A stretch of DNA of 64,000 nt from Sediminibacterium sp. (lineage in GTDB: Bacteria > Bacteroidota > Bacteroidia > Chitinophagales > Chitinophagaceae): positions 1 to 64,000 of the forward strand of contig JANREK010000025.1 in assembly GCA_030726065.1 (NCBI GenBank), in the 5' to 3' direction. The notes under the pieces are model-generated. The model was given only the letters and a program-made list of their open reading frames with translations. It had not been told where the DNA came from and did not search any database. Below are positions 8,178 to 17,477 of the stretch, one piece after another; the stretch's first letter is position 1, and the number at the start of each line of letters is the position of its first letter. The position numbers and the translations under genes are program-made.

Positions 8178-10658
8178 ATGCGTTTATTGCCACTGATAGC
8201 ATCCGCTATTGTAACCACAGCATTGGTATTTACTTTAAATATTCAACTAAAAATAGGAAATGCAAAAGCACCAAGATTAGGGTATTTTTTATCTCCGCAG
8301 CATGGCTTCTGGAAGAATGCCGAGAAGATAGATGCCAATTTTGATGCATCCATCGTAGCAAATGAATTACTAGGCAATGTGGATGTTTATGTAGATGATA
8401 GATTAGTGCCACATATTTATGCAGATCATGATCAAGACGCTTATTTTGTTCAAGGATATTTGCATGCGAAATTTAGATTATGGCAGATGGATTTTGAAAC
8501 ACGCGTAGCTTCTGGAAGATTAAGTGAAATTGCTGGGGCGGATAAATTACCCATTGATCGTATGTTTAGAAGATTAGGGATGGTGTATGGCGCTGAAAAA
8601 ACAGAAGCCAATATCAATGAAACGAATCCTAACATGAAGGCAACCGTGGATGCTTATACTGCTGGTGTAAATGCATATATAAAGCAATTAGATCCTGCGG
8701 ATCTGCCTTTCGAATTTAAATTGATGAATTATGCGCCTGAAGATTGGACACCAAAAAAGACCTATCTTTTTTTAATGTTTATGTCCTATGATTTAACAGG
8801 TCGCTCATCTTCTGTTGATTTACAAAGGACCAATACTAGGGATTATTTAGGCTATGATTTGTTTGATAAATTATATACCAACCATCAAGATTCTTTAGAC
8901 CCGATTATCCCTAAAGGTACCGTGTATGAAAAGCCATCTATTGTTCCAGTGAAACCACTAAACGCGGATTCGGCTTATTTGCATAAAGTAAATAGTGTTG
9001 CTTTTAATACCGTTGATATGCCCGAGGCGCCAGATAAAAATAATGGTTCTAACAATTGGGCAGTCGCTGGATCGAAAACAAAATCAGGCCGACCTATTTT
9101 AAGTAGCGATCCGCATTTAGGTTTAAACTTACCCTCCTTGTGGTATGAAATGCAAATCACCACACCCACACATAGTACCTATGGCGCAAGTTTTCCAGGA
9201 TCACCTGCTGTGATTATTGGGTTTAATGATAGTTTGGCTTGGGGTGTGACCAATGCAGGTCGTGATGTTTTTGACTATTATGAAATTAAATTTAAAGACA
9301 CTACAGAGAATGAATATTGGTTTAATGGTGCATGGAAAGCAACAACCAAAAGAAAAGAAGTGATTAAAGTGAAAGATAGTTTAGATGTGGTGGAAGAGAT
9401 TGCGATGACCCATTGGGGACCAACCATGTTTGATGCACATTATCAAAACACACAATCCAATGGTCGTAATTTAGCAGTGCAATGGACTGCACTTACAGCA
9501 TCAACAGGCGTTGAAACTTTTTATTTGTTAAATCGCGCTAAAAATTATGACGATTATTTACATGCCATTTCTTTATGGACCTGTCCAGGACAAAATTTTG
9601 TATTGGCTACTAAGTCAGGAGATATCGCTATTAAACAACAAGGAAGTTTTGTTGCAAGGTGGGAACGACAAGGTGATTTTATCATGCCAGGGGAGGATAC
9701 TAGTTTTCAATGGCAAGGGATCATACCAACCAATGAAAATCCAATGATTAAAAATCCGGAGCGAGGTTTTGTAAGTAGTGCGAATCAAAAGTCAACAGAT
9801 GCAAGTTATCCCTATTACTTAGGTGCCGCATCCGCATTTCCTTTGTATCGGGGGATCAGTGTTAATATGCACTTAAATAAGATGTTTCAAATTACGGCAG
9901 AGGATATGCAAAAATTGCAAACAGATAATTATAATGTTTTCGCAGCAACTGCTCGCCCAGCTTTAATGAAATATATTCAATTAGATAATTTGAGTAGCGA
10001 TGCAAAAAGAATGGTTACAGAAATGACCAATTGGGATTTATATAATAGTCTAAACGCAAAAGGAATTACTTGTTTTAAAATAATTTGGGATAGTTTGGAG
10101 CAAGCTGTTTGGGGCGACGAGTTAGCAGGTTCGGCTATTCCATTATTAAAACCAGAAGCGTATGTGCTATTAGATCAAATGTTAAAGGATACCAATTGGA
10201 GTATCGCTGATGATATTAGAACAAAGGACAAAGTAGAGGATCTAAAAACTCAGGTAACATTGGGTGTTGAAAAAGCAACAGAGAAATTGCTAGCTTTAGA
10301 AAAAGAAAATAAATTGGAGTGGGCATTATTTAAAGCAACACGCGTTTTGCATTTGACAAAAACCCCGGCATTAAGCAGAATGGATCTTCCTATTGGCGGT
10401 GGTGTAAATATTATAAATGCAACCAAGGAAAATCATGGTCCTAGTTGGCGTATGGTAGTGCATTTGACTGATGAAATTGAAGCCTATGGATTATATCCAG
10501 GTGGTCAAAGTGGAAATCCGGGTAGTCCTTATTATGATACATTTGTAAATTATTGGGCCGAGGGTAAATATTACAGATTGCTGTTCTTATCTAAGGAAAA
10601 ATTGAAGCAAAGTGAAAGAAAAAAGTGGCACATGCAGTTTCAAAAGACAAATTCATAA
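8178..10658 (+). CDS. Penicillin acylase family protein (peptidase S45)
   Basis: An 826-aa Ntn-hydrolase precursor. The N-terminal hydrophobic segment (about residues 3-22) is a signal peptide or anchor that sends it to the periplasm. The alpha-chain region (about 45-270) contains DRLVPHIYADHDQDAYFVQGYLHAKFRLWQ-type sequence. The nucleophile is Ser291 in NGSNNWAVAG, where autocatalytic cleavage would free the beta chain; SSDPHLGLNLPSLWYE follows as in the family. Members deacylate amides such as penicillins, acyl-homoserine lactones or lipopeptides. The natural substrate here is unknown, and quorum quenching is only a possibility. It sits downstream of GSCFA and 28 nt before a small membrane protein. 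Confidence 0.9.
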   Translation: MRLLPLIASAIVTTALVFTLNIQLKIGNAKAPRLGYFLSPQHGFWKNAEKIDANFDASIVANELLGNVDVYVDDRLVPHIYADHDQDAYFVQGYLHAKFRLWQMDFETRVASGRLSEIAGADKLPIDRMFRRLGMVYGAEKTEANINETNPNMKATVDAYTAGVNAYIKQLDPADLPFEFKLMNYAPEDWTPKKTYLFLMFMSYDLTGRSSSVDLQRTNTRDYLGYDLFDKLYTNHQDSLDPIIPKGTVYEKPSIVPVKPLNADSAYLHKVNSVAFNTVDMPEAPDKNNGSNNWAVAGSKTKSGRPILSSDPHLGLNLPSLWYEMQITTPTHSTYGASFPGSPAVIIGFNDSLAWGVTNAGRDVFDYYEIKFKDTTENEYWFNGAWKATTKRKEVIKVKDSLDVVEEIAMTHWGPTMFDAHYQNTQSNGRNLAVQWTALTASTGVETFYLLNRAKNYDDYLHAISLWTCPGQNFVLATKSGDIAIKQQGSFVARWERQGDFIMPGEDTSFQWQGIIPTNENPMIKNPERGFVSSANQKSTDASYPYYLGAASAFPLYRGISVNMHLNKMFQITAEDMQKLQTDNYNVFAATARPALMKYIQLDNLSSDAKRMVTEMTNWDLYNSLNAKGITCFKIIWDSLEQAVWGDELAGSAIPLLKPEAYVLLDQMLKDTNWSIADDIRTKDKVEDLKTQVTLGVEKATEKLLALEKENKLEWALFKATRVLHLTKTPALSRMDLPIGGGVNIINATKENHGPSWRMVVHLTDEIEAYGLYPGGQSGNPGSPYYDTFVNYWAEGKYYRLLFLSKEKLKQSERKKWHMQFQKTNS

Positions 10659-10686
10659 TTAATTCTAATCCATTAAAATATTTTAT

Positions 10687-11043
10687 ATGAAATTCATTAT
10701 TTCAATTTTATTATCCGGGTTACTTACCTATGCTGTAGGAATATATGGTGACCTGCCTTGGTGGAGTTTTGTCATCACTAATTTATTAATTGCTGTGGCT
10801 ATTCCACAAAAACCTTTAATGGCATTTGCAGCTGGTGCAATAGGGGTTGGCTTGCTATGGGCTGCATTAGCATTAAGCATTGACATGGCCAACAACCATA
10901 TTTTATCAACAAAAGTAGCCACCATATTGCCTTTGAATGGTTCCTATAGCAGCCTAATTATTGTAAATGCTTTATTAGGTGCAATCTTAGGCGGACTGGC
11001 CTCGCTCACTGGAAGTTTTGTTCGCGCGCGCAAAGGGGCATAG
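10687..11043 (+). CDS. Small hydrophobic membrane protein, unknown
   Basis: A 118-aa protein with about four hydrophobic segments (residues 2-18, 24-42, 44-66, 90-110) separated by short loops, ending in a positively charged tail (FVRARKGA). No family motif is recognised. It lies 28 nt after the penicillin-acylase-like gene on the same strand and is probably co-transcribed with it. A weak hairpin with unequal arms (about 11058-11086) follows. Function unknown; ATG 10687 is the only sensible start. Confidence 0.65.
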   Translation: MKFIISILLSGLLTYAVGIYGDLPWWSFVITNLLIAVAIPQKPLMAFAAGAIGVGLLWAALALSIDMANNHILSTKVATILPLNGSYSSLIIVNALLGAILGGLASLTGSFVRARKGA

Positions 11044-11186
11044 GTTTTCAATGATATGGACAGCTGATGAATATCAGCTATTGTCCTATTGCGTAAAATT
11101 TATTTTATTGTATCTTCGCGATGAATTTGCCCAACCTGTAATTGGGTCCATTTAAAAGGAACATCCTAGATGTCTAAATTTATTTT

Positions 11187-12227
11187 ATGTCAGTACTACA
11201 CAATCGCATCTCCAATAAGGAGTTAAAAGAGAAATTATACCAAGAAAATTTTTCTAGAACCACCATTAGTTTTTACAAATACTTTAGCATCCAGAATCCG
11301 CAAGTTTTCAGAGATGAATTATACAAAGGGCTGAACGCATTGGAATGCTTTGGCCGTATATATATTGCCAAGGAAGGCATTAATGCGCAGATGAGTGTGC
11401 CATCGCACCTGTTTGAAAACTTCAAGGAATATTTATATACCATTCCTGAATTAAATAATTTAAGATTAAATATTGCTGTTAATGACAATGGCAAAAGTTT
11501 TTGGGCACTAAGAATTAAAACGCGAGAAAAAATTGTTGCAGACGGAATTGATGACGCAAGTTTTAGTATGGAAAATAAAGGGAACTATGTGGATGCCCAA
11601 CAAATGAATACCATGTTGAATGCCCCGGATACTATTGTTATTGATATGCGCAATCATTACGAATACGAAGTTGGACATTTTACCAACGCGATTGAAATTC
11701 CATCAGATACTTTTAGGGATCAATTGCCCATGGCGGCAGACATGATGAAGGATAAAAAAGAAGCCAATATTATTATGTATTGTACGGGTGGTATTCGTTG
11801 TGAAAAAGCAAGTGCTTATATGTTACATCATGGATTTAAAAATGTATTTCACTTAGAAGGGGGGATTATAAATTATGCGAATAAAATTAAGGAAACGGGA
11901 TTGGAAAGTAAATTCAAAGGAAAAAATTTCGTTTTTGACGATCGTCTTGGCGAAAAAATTACGGAGGATATTATTGCGAAATGTCATCAATGTGGTTCGC
12001 CTTGTGATACGCATACGAATTGTAAAAATGATGGTTGTCATTTGTTATTTATTCAATGTTCTGATTGTGCTGAAAAATATGCCGGCTGTTGCACACAGGC
12101 TTGTACGGATATTGTTCATTTACCCATGGAAAAACAAATTGAACTTAGAAAAGGGATTGACAAAGGGCAGCAAATTTTCAATAAAAGCAAGCAACGCCTA
12201 AGACCAAGATTTGGGAAAGACATTTAA
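11187..12227 (+). CDS. trhO: tRNA uridine(34) hydroxylase, rhodanese-like (UPF0176)
   Basis: TrhO-type enzyme that hydroxylates U34 of certain tRNAs using oxygen, an early step towards 5-alkoxyuridine. It has 346 aa. An N-terminal acylphosphatase-like UPF0176 domain (about 25-115, with [12 protein letters not shown]) is followed by a rhodanese domain (about 135-235) with [13 protein letters not shown] and the catalytic-Cys loop [16 protein letters not shown]-terminal cysteine-rich tail (about 265-315) contains many Cys, including CHQCGSPC and [12 protein letters not shown], which suggests metal binding. The function is inferred from family assignment. It has its own 140-nt leader and ends convergent with purC. 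Confidence 0.9.
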   Translation: MSVLHNRISNKELKEKLYQENFSRTTISFYKYFSIQNPQVFRDELYKGLNALECFGRIYIAKEGINAQMSVPSHLFENFKEYLYTIPELNNLRLNIAVNDNGKSFWALRIKTREKIVADGIDDASFSMENKGNYVDAQQMNTMLNAPDTIVIDMRNHYEYEVGHFTNAIEIPSDTFRDQLPMAADMMKDKKEANIIMYCTGGIRCEKASAYMLHHGFKNVFHLEGGIINYANKIKETGLESKFKGKNFVFDDRLGEKITEDIIAKCHQCGSPCDTHTNCKNDGCHLLFIQCSDCAEKYAGCCTQACTDIVHLPMEKQIELRKGIDKGQQIFNKSKQRLRPRFGKDI

Positions 12228-12270
12228 GAAGTTCAGTGAATTAAACATATTTAATTTAATTCTAAATTCT

Positions 12271-13197
12271 TTAATTAAGCTTTGCTAATGAAGCTGCAAC
12301 TAAATCATAGGTTGCTTCGTCAGTTAATTTTTGTGGATTAAATTTTTCACCAATCACTTGCTCATACAATTCAATATATCTTTTTGAAATAGTATCAATC
12401 CATTCATCAGACATGTGCGGAACAGTTTGCCCTTCCTTCCCCATGAAATTATTTTCAATCAACCATTCGCGTACAAATTCCTTGCTAAGCTGTTTTTGTT
12501 TTTCTTTTTTAATTTGTCTTTCTTCAAAACCTTCTGCATAAAAATAACGAGAGGAATCGGGGGTGTGAATTTCATCCATCAAGAAAATGGTATCTCCAAT
12601 TTTTCCAAACTCATATTTGGTGTCTACTAATATCAAACCTTGCTTAGCTGCAATTTCTTTGCCTCTTTGAAATAAGGCTAAGGCATATTTTTCTAATATT
12701 GCCCAATCTTCGGCGGATGCCAAACCTTGTGCAATAATGTTTTCTTTGGAAATATCTTCATCATGTCCTTCACTTGCTTTGGTAGAAGGGGTGATAATAG
12801 GGGTAGGGAAATAGTCATTTTCATTCAGGCCTTCAGGTAATTCGATACCACATAAAACGCGTCCACCTGCTTGGTATGTTCGCCAAGCATGTCCCACCAA
12901 ATTACCTCGAACCACCATTTCAATTTTAAATGGGGTACATTTTTTTCCGATGGCCACATTTAGAGCAGGGGTATCCAACAGCCAATTTGGGCATATATCA
13001 CTAGTTGCCTTAAGCATATAGGCCGCAATTTGATTTAAAACCTGTCCTTTAAAGGGGATGGGATTCGGTAAAATTACATCAAAAGCTGAGATTCGGTCAC
13101 TTGCTATCATTACAAGTAGTTCATTTTCAATGTAATATACATCTCTTACTTTGCCATGGTAAGTGTTTAATTGGCCTGGAAAGGGTGTGGATTTCAT
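12271..13197 (-). CDS. purC: Phosphoribosylaminoimidazole-succinocarboxamide synthase
   Basis: SAICAR synthetase of purine biosynthesis, joining CAIR with aspartate at ATP cost. It is 308 aa, the longer form also seen in eukaryotes. Visible motifs: [29 protein letters not shown] near the N terminus (nucleotide-binding strand pair), [15 protein letters not shown] (about 98-112), DTKYEFGK (about 193-200) and [13 protein letters not shown] (about 208-220). It stands alone on the minus strand, convergent with trhO and divergent from the TonB receptor gene. purM, two steps earlier in the pathway, is also in the window but not linked. Confidence 0.96.
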   Translation of the reverse strand: MKSTPFPGQLNTYHGKVRDVYYIENELLVMIASDRISAFDVILPNPIPFKGQVLNQIAAYMLKATSDICPNWLLDTPALNVAIGKKCTPFKIEMVVRGNLVGHAWRTYQAGGRVLCGIELPEGLNENDYFPTPIITPSTKASEGHDEDISKENIIAQGLASAEDWAILEKYALALFQRGKEIAAKQGLILVDTKYEFGKIGDTIFLMDEIHTPDSSRYFYAEGFEERQIKKEKQKQLSKEFVREWLIENNFMGKEGQTVPHMSDEWIDTISKRYIELYEQVIGEKFNPQKLTDEATYDLVAASLAKLN

Positions 13198-13297
13198 ACC
13201 ACTAAATTAAAAGTTTTAACACAATTTTGATAATTTTTTCTCAAGTGGGAACAATTCAGTATGTTTAACTACGATTCATCTTAAAAACAAATAAAAT

Positions 13298-16216
13298 ATG
13301 AGAAAATTTTTACGTCATTTTATCCTTTTAAATTTACTAGCCTTATCGGTAGTTTCATTAAAAGCACAAAATGCAAGTACTGTAAATGGTACTGTTAAAA
13401 ATTCAAATACAGCCGAAGGTTTATCTGCTGTTTCAGTTACTGTAAAGGGTACAACCAATGGTACTTTTACAGATGATAAAGGACGTTTCAGGATTAATGT
13501 GGCTAAAACACCCGTTACCTTGATCTTTTCTTCAGTAGGTTATTCAGATAAAGAAGTAGTCATTGCTTCCATAACGCCGAAGTTAGAAGTAAGCTTAACT
13601 CCTTCATTTGTATTGGGTTCTGAGGTAGTTGTTGCGGCTTCAAGAGTTGAAGAGCTTATTTTAGAATCTCCAGTTTCTATTGAAAGAATCAGCAATAAAA
13701 CGATAAGAAATGCACCTGCTTCCAACTATTACGATATCCTAGGTACTTTAAAAGGAGTGGATGTAATTGCTGCAAGTTTAACTTTTAAAAGTATAAGTAC
13801 AAGAGGTTTCAACGTGAGTGGTAATAACCGTTTAAATCAATTAATTGATGGAATGGATAACCAAGCGCCAGGATTGAACTTTTCTGTAGGTAGTGTTATT
13901 GGTCTAACTGAATTAGATGTTGATAATATTGAATTATTACCTGGTGCATCTTCTGCATTGTATGGTTCTGGTGGTATGAATGGTACTGTTTTAATTAACT
14001 CTAAAAATCCATTCAAATACCAAGGCTTAAGTTTCCAAGTGAAAAATGGTATCAAAGATGTTGATAATTACCAACGTCCTTTGTCTCCTTATAAAGATTG
14101 GTCAGTAAGATGGGCACAAAAAGTAAACGATCGTTTTGCTTATAAAATCGCCGCACAATTTGTGGAAGCGCAAGATTGGTTAGGTAATGATGCTACGAAC
14201 TATTCTCGTACAACAGGTACACCTAATGGTCAAACAATTAGTGGAACGCGTGAATCAGATCCTAATTATGATGGTGTAAACTTTTATGGTGATGAAACAA
14301 CTACCCCTTTAAGTTCTGTATTCAATAGTGTTAAAGGTCAAGTAATGGCGGGTCTAACTTCAAAATTTGGAGCATTAGCGCCTACCGTTTTTAATCAGTT
14401 ATATGGTGCAGCTTCTTTATATCCAACGCTTGGCAGCTATACCGCATTTATGACTTCACAAGATCCTACTTTAACTGCTGCAGCACCTTTGTTATATGGT
14501 AATGCAAAAGGCTTTTTTTCTGGCGATGTTTCAAGAACAGGATATGCTGAAAAAGATGTGGTTGATCCAACAACTATGAATGTTAAATTCACAGGATCTT
14601 TGAACTATAAATTATCTGATAATACAGAAGCTTCTTTTAGTTTTCATCATGGTACTGGTAATACAGTTTATACAGGTAGTGACCGTTATGCTTTTAGAGG
14701 GTTGAGAATGGGGCAGTACAAATTGGAAATCAAATCTACCAATTGGTTAGTTAGAGCTTACACTACGCGTGAAGACGCAGGTTCTTCTTATAACTCGACT
14801 ATTGCTGCTCGTTATTTTAATGAAGCATGGAGCCCAAGTAGTACTTGGTTCCCTACCTACATGGCTGCGTTAACTTCCTACAGAGATGCAGGTATGCCAA
14901 ACGCAAGTGCTGTCGTTGCTGCACGTGGTATTGCCGATGCAAATCGTCCAACTGGAAACATTAGATTAAATTCAATGTTTCAAACGCTAACAAATACACC
15001 AATCTCACAAGGAGGTGCGTTGTTATTAGATAAAACAAACTTAAACGTGTATGAAGGTCAATATAACTTATCAACTGCTTTAGGTTTAGATAAAATGGGC
15101 GCTGATTTATTAGTAGGTGGTATCATGAAACAATATATTTTAAATTCTCAAGGAACCGTATTTGCTGACACTGCTGGTAAAATTAATATCAATGAGTCTG
15201 GTGCTTATGCGCAGTTATCTAAGAAATTCTTTGGTGATCTATTAAAAGTGTCTGCTTCTGGTCGTTATGACAAGAGCACCAATTTTGACGGTCGTTTTAC
15301 ACCAAGAGTTTCCATGGTATTTAAATTAGCACAGGATAACAATATCCGTTTATCTTATCAAACAGCTTATCGTTTCCCAACTACGCAGAACCAATGGATT
15401 AACTTGTTAGTGGGTGGTGGTACGCGTTTAATGGGCGGTTTACCAGCTTTAAGAGAGCATTACAAATTCAGCACCAACCCTGCTTATACTTTAGCTAGTG
15501 TGAATGCGTTTGGTGCAAGTGCTTTAGCAGGCGCTCCAAATCCAGCTTTATTAAAGCAAGCGGTATTTAATGAGTTTAAGCCTGAGTCAATGAGTTCAAT
15601 AGAATTAGGTTATAAAGCATTATGGGCTAAAAAATTATTGGTTGATTTTTATGTGTACGCAGGTACTTACACCAATTTCATAGGCGGTGTAACTGTTTTA
15701 CAATCTCGTAATGGAGCAGCACCTAGTCCTTTAGATGTGTTAGATGCAAGTAAGCGAATGGCTTATAGTATTTCTACAAATTCTGATGGTGATGTAACTA
15801 CAAAAGGTTGGGGATTGTCATTGGATTATTTATTACCTAGAAACTTTAGTGTTTCTGGTAGCATTTTCTCTGATGAAATTGGAGAAGTAGCTCCAGGGGT
15901 AGTTCCTTATTTCAATAGTCCAAAAATCAGAGCTAATATCGCATTAAACAACAGTGGTTTCTTATTTAACAATCGTTTAGGATTCAGTGCAAACATGCAT
16001 TATCAAGACGGATTTAACTACGAAAGTACTTTTGCTGTTGGAAAGATCAGTGCTTACCAAACAGTGGATGCTGTGTTAACTTTCAAAGTACCTTCTTACA
16101 GATCATTGATAAAAGCAGGTGGTACTAACATATTTAATAGATATTATAGAACTGCATATGGTAGTCCTCAAATTGGCGGATTGTACTATGTAAGTTTTGC
16201 ATATAACGTATTTTAG
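13298..16216 (+). CDS. TonB-dependent receptor with carboxypeptidase-D-like N-terminal domain
   Basis: Outer-membrane beta-barrel importer of 972 aa. The order is signal peptide (about 1-23, ending LKAQ), CarboxypepD_reg-like domain (about 27-112, VNGTVKNSNTAEGLSAVSVTVKG), plug (about 120-235, with QLIDGMDNQAPG and LPGASSALYGSGGMNGTV), then a 22-strand barrel ending in a C-terminal aromatic (YVSFAYNVF). It is not followed by a SusD gene, so it is not a standard Sus-type glycan locus; the ligand might be a siderophore, vitamin or metal chelate. Transcription is probably monocistronic, since a strong terminator follows. Confidence 0.93.
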   Translation: MRKFLRHFILLNLLALSVVSLKAQNASTVNGTVKNSNTAEGLSAVSVTVKGTTNGTFTDDKGRFRINVAKTPVTLIFSSVGYSDKEVVIASITPKLEVSLTPSFVLGSEVVVAASRVEELILESPVSIERISNKTIRNAPASNYYDILGTLKGVDVIAASLTFKSISTRGFNVSGNNRLNQLIDGMDNQAPGLNFSVGSVIGLTELDVDNIELLPGASSALYGSGGMNGTVLINSKNPFKYQGLSFQVKNGIKDVDNYQRPLSPYKDWSVRWAQKVNDRFAYKIAAQFVEAQDWLGNDATNYSRTTGTPNGQTISGTRESDPNYDGVNFYGDETTTPLSSVFNSVKGQVMAGLTSKFGALAPTVFNQLYGAASLYPTLGSYTAFMTSQDPTLTAAAPLLYGNAKGFFSGDVSRTGYAEKDVVDPTTMNVKFTGSLNYKLSDNTEASFSFHHGTGNTVYTGSDRYAFRGLRMGQYKLEIKSTNWLVRAYTTREDAGSSYNSTIAARYFNEAWSPSSTWFPTYMAALTSYRDAGMPNASAVVAARGIADANRPTGNIRLNSMFQTLTNTPISQGGALLLDKTNLNVYEGQYNLSTALGLDKMGADLLVGGIMKQYILNSQGTVFADTAGKININESGAYAQLSKKFFGDLLKVSASGRYDKSTNFDGRFTPRVSMVFKLAQDNNIRLSYQTAYRFPTTQNQWINLLVGGGTRLMGGLPALREHYKFSTNPAYTLASVNAFGASALAGAPNPALLKQAVFNEFKPESMSSIELGYKALWAKKLLVDFYVYAGTYTNFIGGVTVLQSRNGAAPSPLDVLDASKRMAYSISTNSDGDVTTKGWGLSLDYLLPRNFSVSGSIFSDEIGEVAPGVVPYFNSPKIRANIALNNSGFLFNNRLGFSANMHYQDGFNYESTFAVGKISAYQTVDAVLTFKVPSYRSLIKAGGTNIFNRYYRTAYGSPQIGGLYYVSFAYNVF

Positions 16217-16242
16217 TAGATTAGGATGGGTTAGTCCTACAA

Positions 16243-16278
16243 GTCCCTTCTCGATTTATCGGGAGGGGACTTTTTTTT
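16243..16278 (+). terminator. Rho-independent terminator after the TonB receptor gene
   Basis: An 11-bp stem (gtcccttctcg / cgggaggggac, two G-U pairs on the RNA) with a 6-nt loop is followed by eight T. Confidence 0.88.
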
Positions 16279-16313
16279 ATGCGTAAGAATTATTTTTTTC
16301 CTGTATAAAGCTT

Positions 16314-16321
16314 TATTTTTG
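16314..16321 (+). promoter_or_regulatory. -7 promoter box (TATTTTTG) for pdhB
   Basis: Exact TAnnTTTG match 22 nt before the pdhB ATG and 35 nt beyond the preceding terminator. Confidence 0.55.
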
Positions 16322-16343
16322 CCACTCAAATTAAAATGACACC

Positions 16344-17324
16344 ATGCGTTCAATACCATTTAGAGAAGCACTTCGTGAAGCAATGAGCGAGGAAATGCGC
16401 AGAGACGAAAGAGTATTATTAATGGGAGAGGAAGTTGCGGAGTATAATGGCGCTTATAAAGTAAGCCAAGGCATGCTGGCGGAGTTTGGCGCAAAACGCA
16501 TTATTGATACGCCTATTTCTGAGTTAGGTTTTACAGCGGTAGCTGTAGGAGCGGCACAAAATGGATTAAGACCCATTGTTGAATTCATGACTTGGAATTT
16601 TGCGGTGCTTCCTTTGGATCAAATTTTAAATACGGCCAGTAAGATGCTAGCGATGAGTGGCGGTCAAATTGGCTGTCCTATTGTAATGAGAGGCCCCAAT
16701 GGTAGCGCGGGTCAATTAGGTGCACAACACTCCACTGCATTTGAAAGTTATTTGGCTAATATTCCAGGTATTAAAGTGGTTTCGCCATCCAATGGGTATG
16801 ATGCGAAAGGTTTATTAAAACAAGCCATTCGTTATGAAGAGGATCCAGTGATGTTTTTAGAAAGTGAAGTGATGTATGGTGATAAATCAGATGTTCCAGA
16901 TGAGGAATATTATATCCCATTAGGGAAAGCGGATGTTAAAAAAGTAGGTCGCGATATTACGATTGTTTCTTATAACAAAATGATGAAAGTGGCATTGGGT
17001 GCCGCAGCAGAATTAGAAAAAGAAGGCATCAGTGCAGAGGTCGTTGATTTGCGTACCATTCGTCCTTTGGATTGGATGACCGTTTTGGAAAGTGTAAAAA
17101 AAACTAACCGTTTGGTGATTATTGAAGAACAATGGCCTTTTGCTTCTGTATCTTCAGAATTATCTTACCGTATCCAAAAAGAAGGATTTGACTATTTAGA
17201 TGCACCTATTCGACGTATCACTAGCGCCGATGCGCCGATGCACTATGCACCTAATTTAGCAGCCTTGGCCATTCCTGATGTGGCTAGGTCCGTAAGCTTG
17301 GTGAAGGAGCTCATGCAACAGTAG
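16344..17324 (+). CDS. pdhB: Pyruvate dehydrogenase E1 component, beta subunit
   Basis: Beta subunit of the alpha2beta2-type 2-oxoacid dehydrogenase E1, which with thiamine diphosphate decarboxylates pyruvate for the acetyl-CoA-forming complex. At 326 aa it is the standard length. Motifs: RDERVLLMGEEVAEYNGAYKVSQG (about 20-43, including the ThDP-contacting Glu), DTPISELGF (about 56-64), GPNGSAGQLGAQHS (about 117-130) and the C-terminal transketolase domain with DLRTIRPLDW (about 235-244). The alpha subunit is not adjacent, which is common in Bacteroidota. A branched-chain 2-oxoacid role cannot be excluded, but the sequence best fits pyruvate. Confidence 0.9.
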   Translation: MRSIPFREALREAMSEEMRRDERVLLMGEEVAEYNGAYKVSQGMLAEFGAKRIIDTPISELGFTAVAVGAAQNGLRPIVEFMTWNFAVLPLDQILNTASKMLAMSGGQIGCPIVMRGPNGSAGQLGAQHSTAFESYLANIPGIKVVSPSNGYDAKGLLKQAIRYEEDPVMFLESEVMYGDKSDVPDEEYYIPLGKADVKKVGRDITIVSYNKMMKVALGAAAELEKEGISAEVVDLRTIRPLDWMTVLESVKKTNRLVIIEEQWPFASVSSELSYRIQKEGFDYLDAPIRRITSADAPMHYAPNLAALAIPDVARSVSLVKELMQQ

Positions 17325-17477
17325 AAATAAATGCGGCATATACATGCTCAACGTGGGTTAGATGATGGTGTTATCATTTATATACACCACTCATATGAAA
17401 ACTTTGACGCTTTAAAAATAAAATTATCAATATCCCTCACAAAGGGGTATTTTTATTATATAATACAACATCATTTT

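Noticed and set aside
17331..17477. 49-residue N-terminal extension of signal peptidase I
   Set aside because: It starts 7 nt after pdhB, has no leader character and no conserved motif; ATG 17478 begins the hydrophobic block typical of the protein.
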